Positions 6,392-7,249 of a stretch of 7,249 bases of DNA are shown here, in pieces (position 1 is the stretch's first letter; every line of letters starts with the position of its first letter). Origin of the DNA: an uncultured Halieaceae bacterium (GTDB lineage: Bacteria; Pseudomonadota; Gammaproteobacteria; Pseudomonadales; Halieaceae); assembly GCA_938074135.1 (NCBI GenBank), contig CALJFL010000111.1, positions 1-7,249 of the forward strand, given 5' to 3'. Below the pieces are notes generated by a model. That model was not told where the DNA came from, did no database searches, and worked only from the letters and a program-made list of their open reading frames with translations. The position numbers were made by a program, and so were the translations under genes.

Positions 6392-7236
6392 GGTAACTCG
6401 CCGGTAGCCGCAGACTCTTCGTTGACAACCGCTGGCGGAGCAATATTGGTCTGACTGACATCGACTATCATCACGTCAGCGAGGATGTTACGGCCGACCA
6501 GCACCTGATAATCGAGATGACTACGGTTGCTGAGGGTGAACTCGGCCTGCTGGCGAACATCGCCCATTACAATACCCAGACTAATCACCGGACGTCGCTC
6601 GGCCTCCTCGGAGCTGGCCTGCACTATACGCGCCTTGCGCACCAGCTCGCGTTCCAGGGGAATTGCGTCGCCGGATTCGGGGTGAACAATCTCAAACCGC
6701 ACCCAGTCATCACTATTGCGCTCAAATAACTCGATATTGCGCGCGTCCAGCGAGGCTGTTTCAGCGCCAGTATCAACGCGGGCGGGTAGCATCAACTGAA
6801 AATCCTCGAGCCAGACCAGTTCCTGTCTACCAACCAACATCTTGCCCGGCATATCCGCCTTTTGCTCACATCTGGGCACGGCTGTTGGGGTCTCGTCTAT
6901 GGTTTCACGCTGTCCCGCCTCAAGGGCGATCAGCGTCGTCGTCATTTTCTCCAATTGTTCGGCCTGCGCACTCAACTGCTGCCCCTGCTGCTCAAGGCGC
7001 TGATCACTCGCCTGTTGCGCATCGACGCAACGCGCCATCTCTGTGCGCAGGTCCGCCGCCAGGGCCAGGGCTTCGGGAGACGGTTGCTGGTACTCCTGCC
7101 CGGTGCAAGCGCACAGCAGGCACACTACCAGCGCGCCAGCCAGGTACGGCAGCGGTAGACGATTACGTCCAATTTCGGGATTTTCCGACAGGGTACTCGA
7201 CATGTCATAACCATGGCATCGCGGGGGCGCAATCAT
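6388..7236 (-). CDS. Retropepsin-like ('ATP-dependent zinc protease' family) predicted lipoprotein
   Basis: Predicted exported aspartic peptidase of the family long annotated as putative ATP-dependent zinc protease and now classed as retropepsin-like. It has 282 residues. A signal peptide about 27-43 ends in LCAC, a lipobox-like site with C44 as the putative lipidated cysteine; Thr at +2 predicts outer-membrane retention if the usual rule applies. Residues 55-110 are Gln/Glu/Ala/Leu-rich and probably coiled coil. The catalytic domain covers about 130-262: MLPARVDTGAETASLDA at 149-165 holds the single D155-T156-G157 motif, and the YQVLVGRNIL segment at 243-252 is the matching family signature. 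One DTG means it should act as a dimer, by analogy with retropepsins. C70 and C123 are spare cysteines. The listed start is ATG at 7236; an ATG at 7203 (residue 12) is also possible, since neither has a clear Shine-Dalgarno. First gene of the cassette; its promoter lies outside the window. Confidence 0.88.
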   Translation of the reverse strand: MIAPPRCHGYDMSSTLSENPEIGRNRLPLPYLAGALVVCLLCACTGQEYQQPSPEALALAADLRTEMARCVDAQQASDQRLEQQGQQLSAQAEQLEKMTTTLIALEAGQRETIDETPTAVPRCEQKADMPGKMLVGRQELVWLEDFQLMLPARVDTGAETASLDARNIELFERNSDDWVRFEIVHPESGDAIPLERELVRKARIVQASSEEAERRPVISLGIVMGDVRQQAEFTLSNRSHLDYQVLVGRNILADVMIVDVSQTNIAPPAVVNEESAATGELP

Positions 7237-7249
7237 AAACCGCCGGCGC

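Overview
The window looks like a piece of a gammaproteobacterial chromosome. Base composition is moderately GC-rich (upper 50s percent by eye), and the GspC/GspD/GspE sequences resemble those of Pseudomonas-type and marine gammaproteobacteria. I cannot name a genus. It is densely coded: six genes, all on the minus strand, so the gene order runs from the high coordinates down to 1. I found no RNA gene, mobile element, CRISPR array or notable repeat.

First block (7236 to 3912, minus strand): a tightly packed three-gene cassette. It encodes a predicted exported lipoprotein with a retropepsin-like (formerly 'ATP-dependent zinc protease') domain, a polytopic inner-membrane protein with a periplasmic degenerate transglutaminase domain followed by seven transmembrane helices, and a cytoplasmic RimK-related ATP-grasp 'alpha-L-glutamate ligase-like' enzyme. 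Both junctions are 4-base GTGA start/stop overlaps, which implies one transcript and coupled translation. The set suggests a ligase that forms amino-acid amide bonds in the cytoplasm, a membrane/periplasmic binding or transfer protein and a periplasmic peptidase acting in one pathway. The substrate cannot be read from the sequence.

Intergenic gap (3785 to 3911): it holds a good sigma-70-type promoter (TTTTCA, 17 bp, TATAAT, minus strand) and a GC-rich hairpin in the predicted leader of the next operon.

Second block (3784 to 1, minus strand): the start of a type II secretion operon, gspC-gspD-gspE. GspC is the inner-membrane clamp with HR and PDZ domains, GspD is the outer-membrane secretin with N0 to N3 and a VPFVTG gate motif, and the N-terminal 220 residues of the assembly ATPase GspE run off the window edge. 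The remaining gsp genes presumably follow outside the window.

Five of the six genes appear to use GTG or TTG starts, so start positions rest partly on Shine-Dalgarno matches and overlaps. No clear intrinsic terminator was found.
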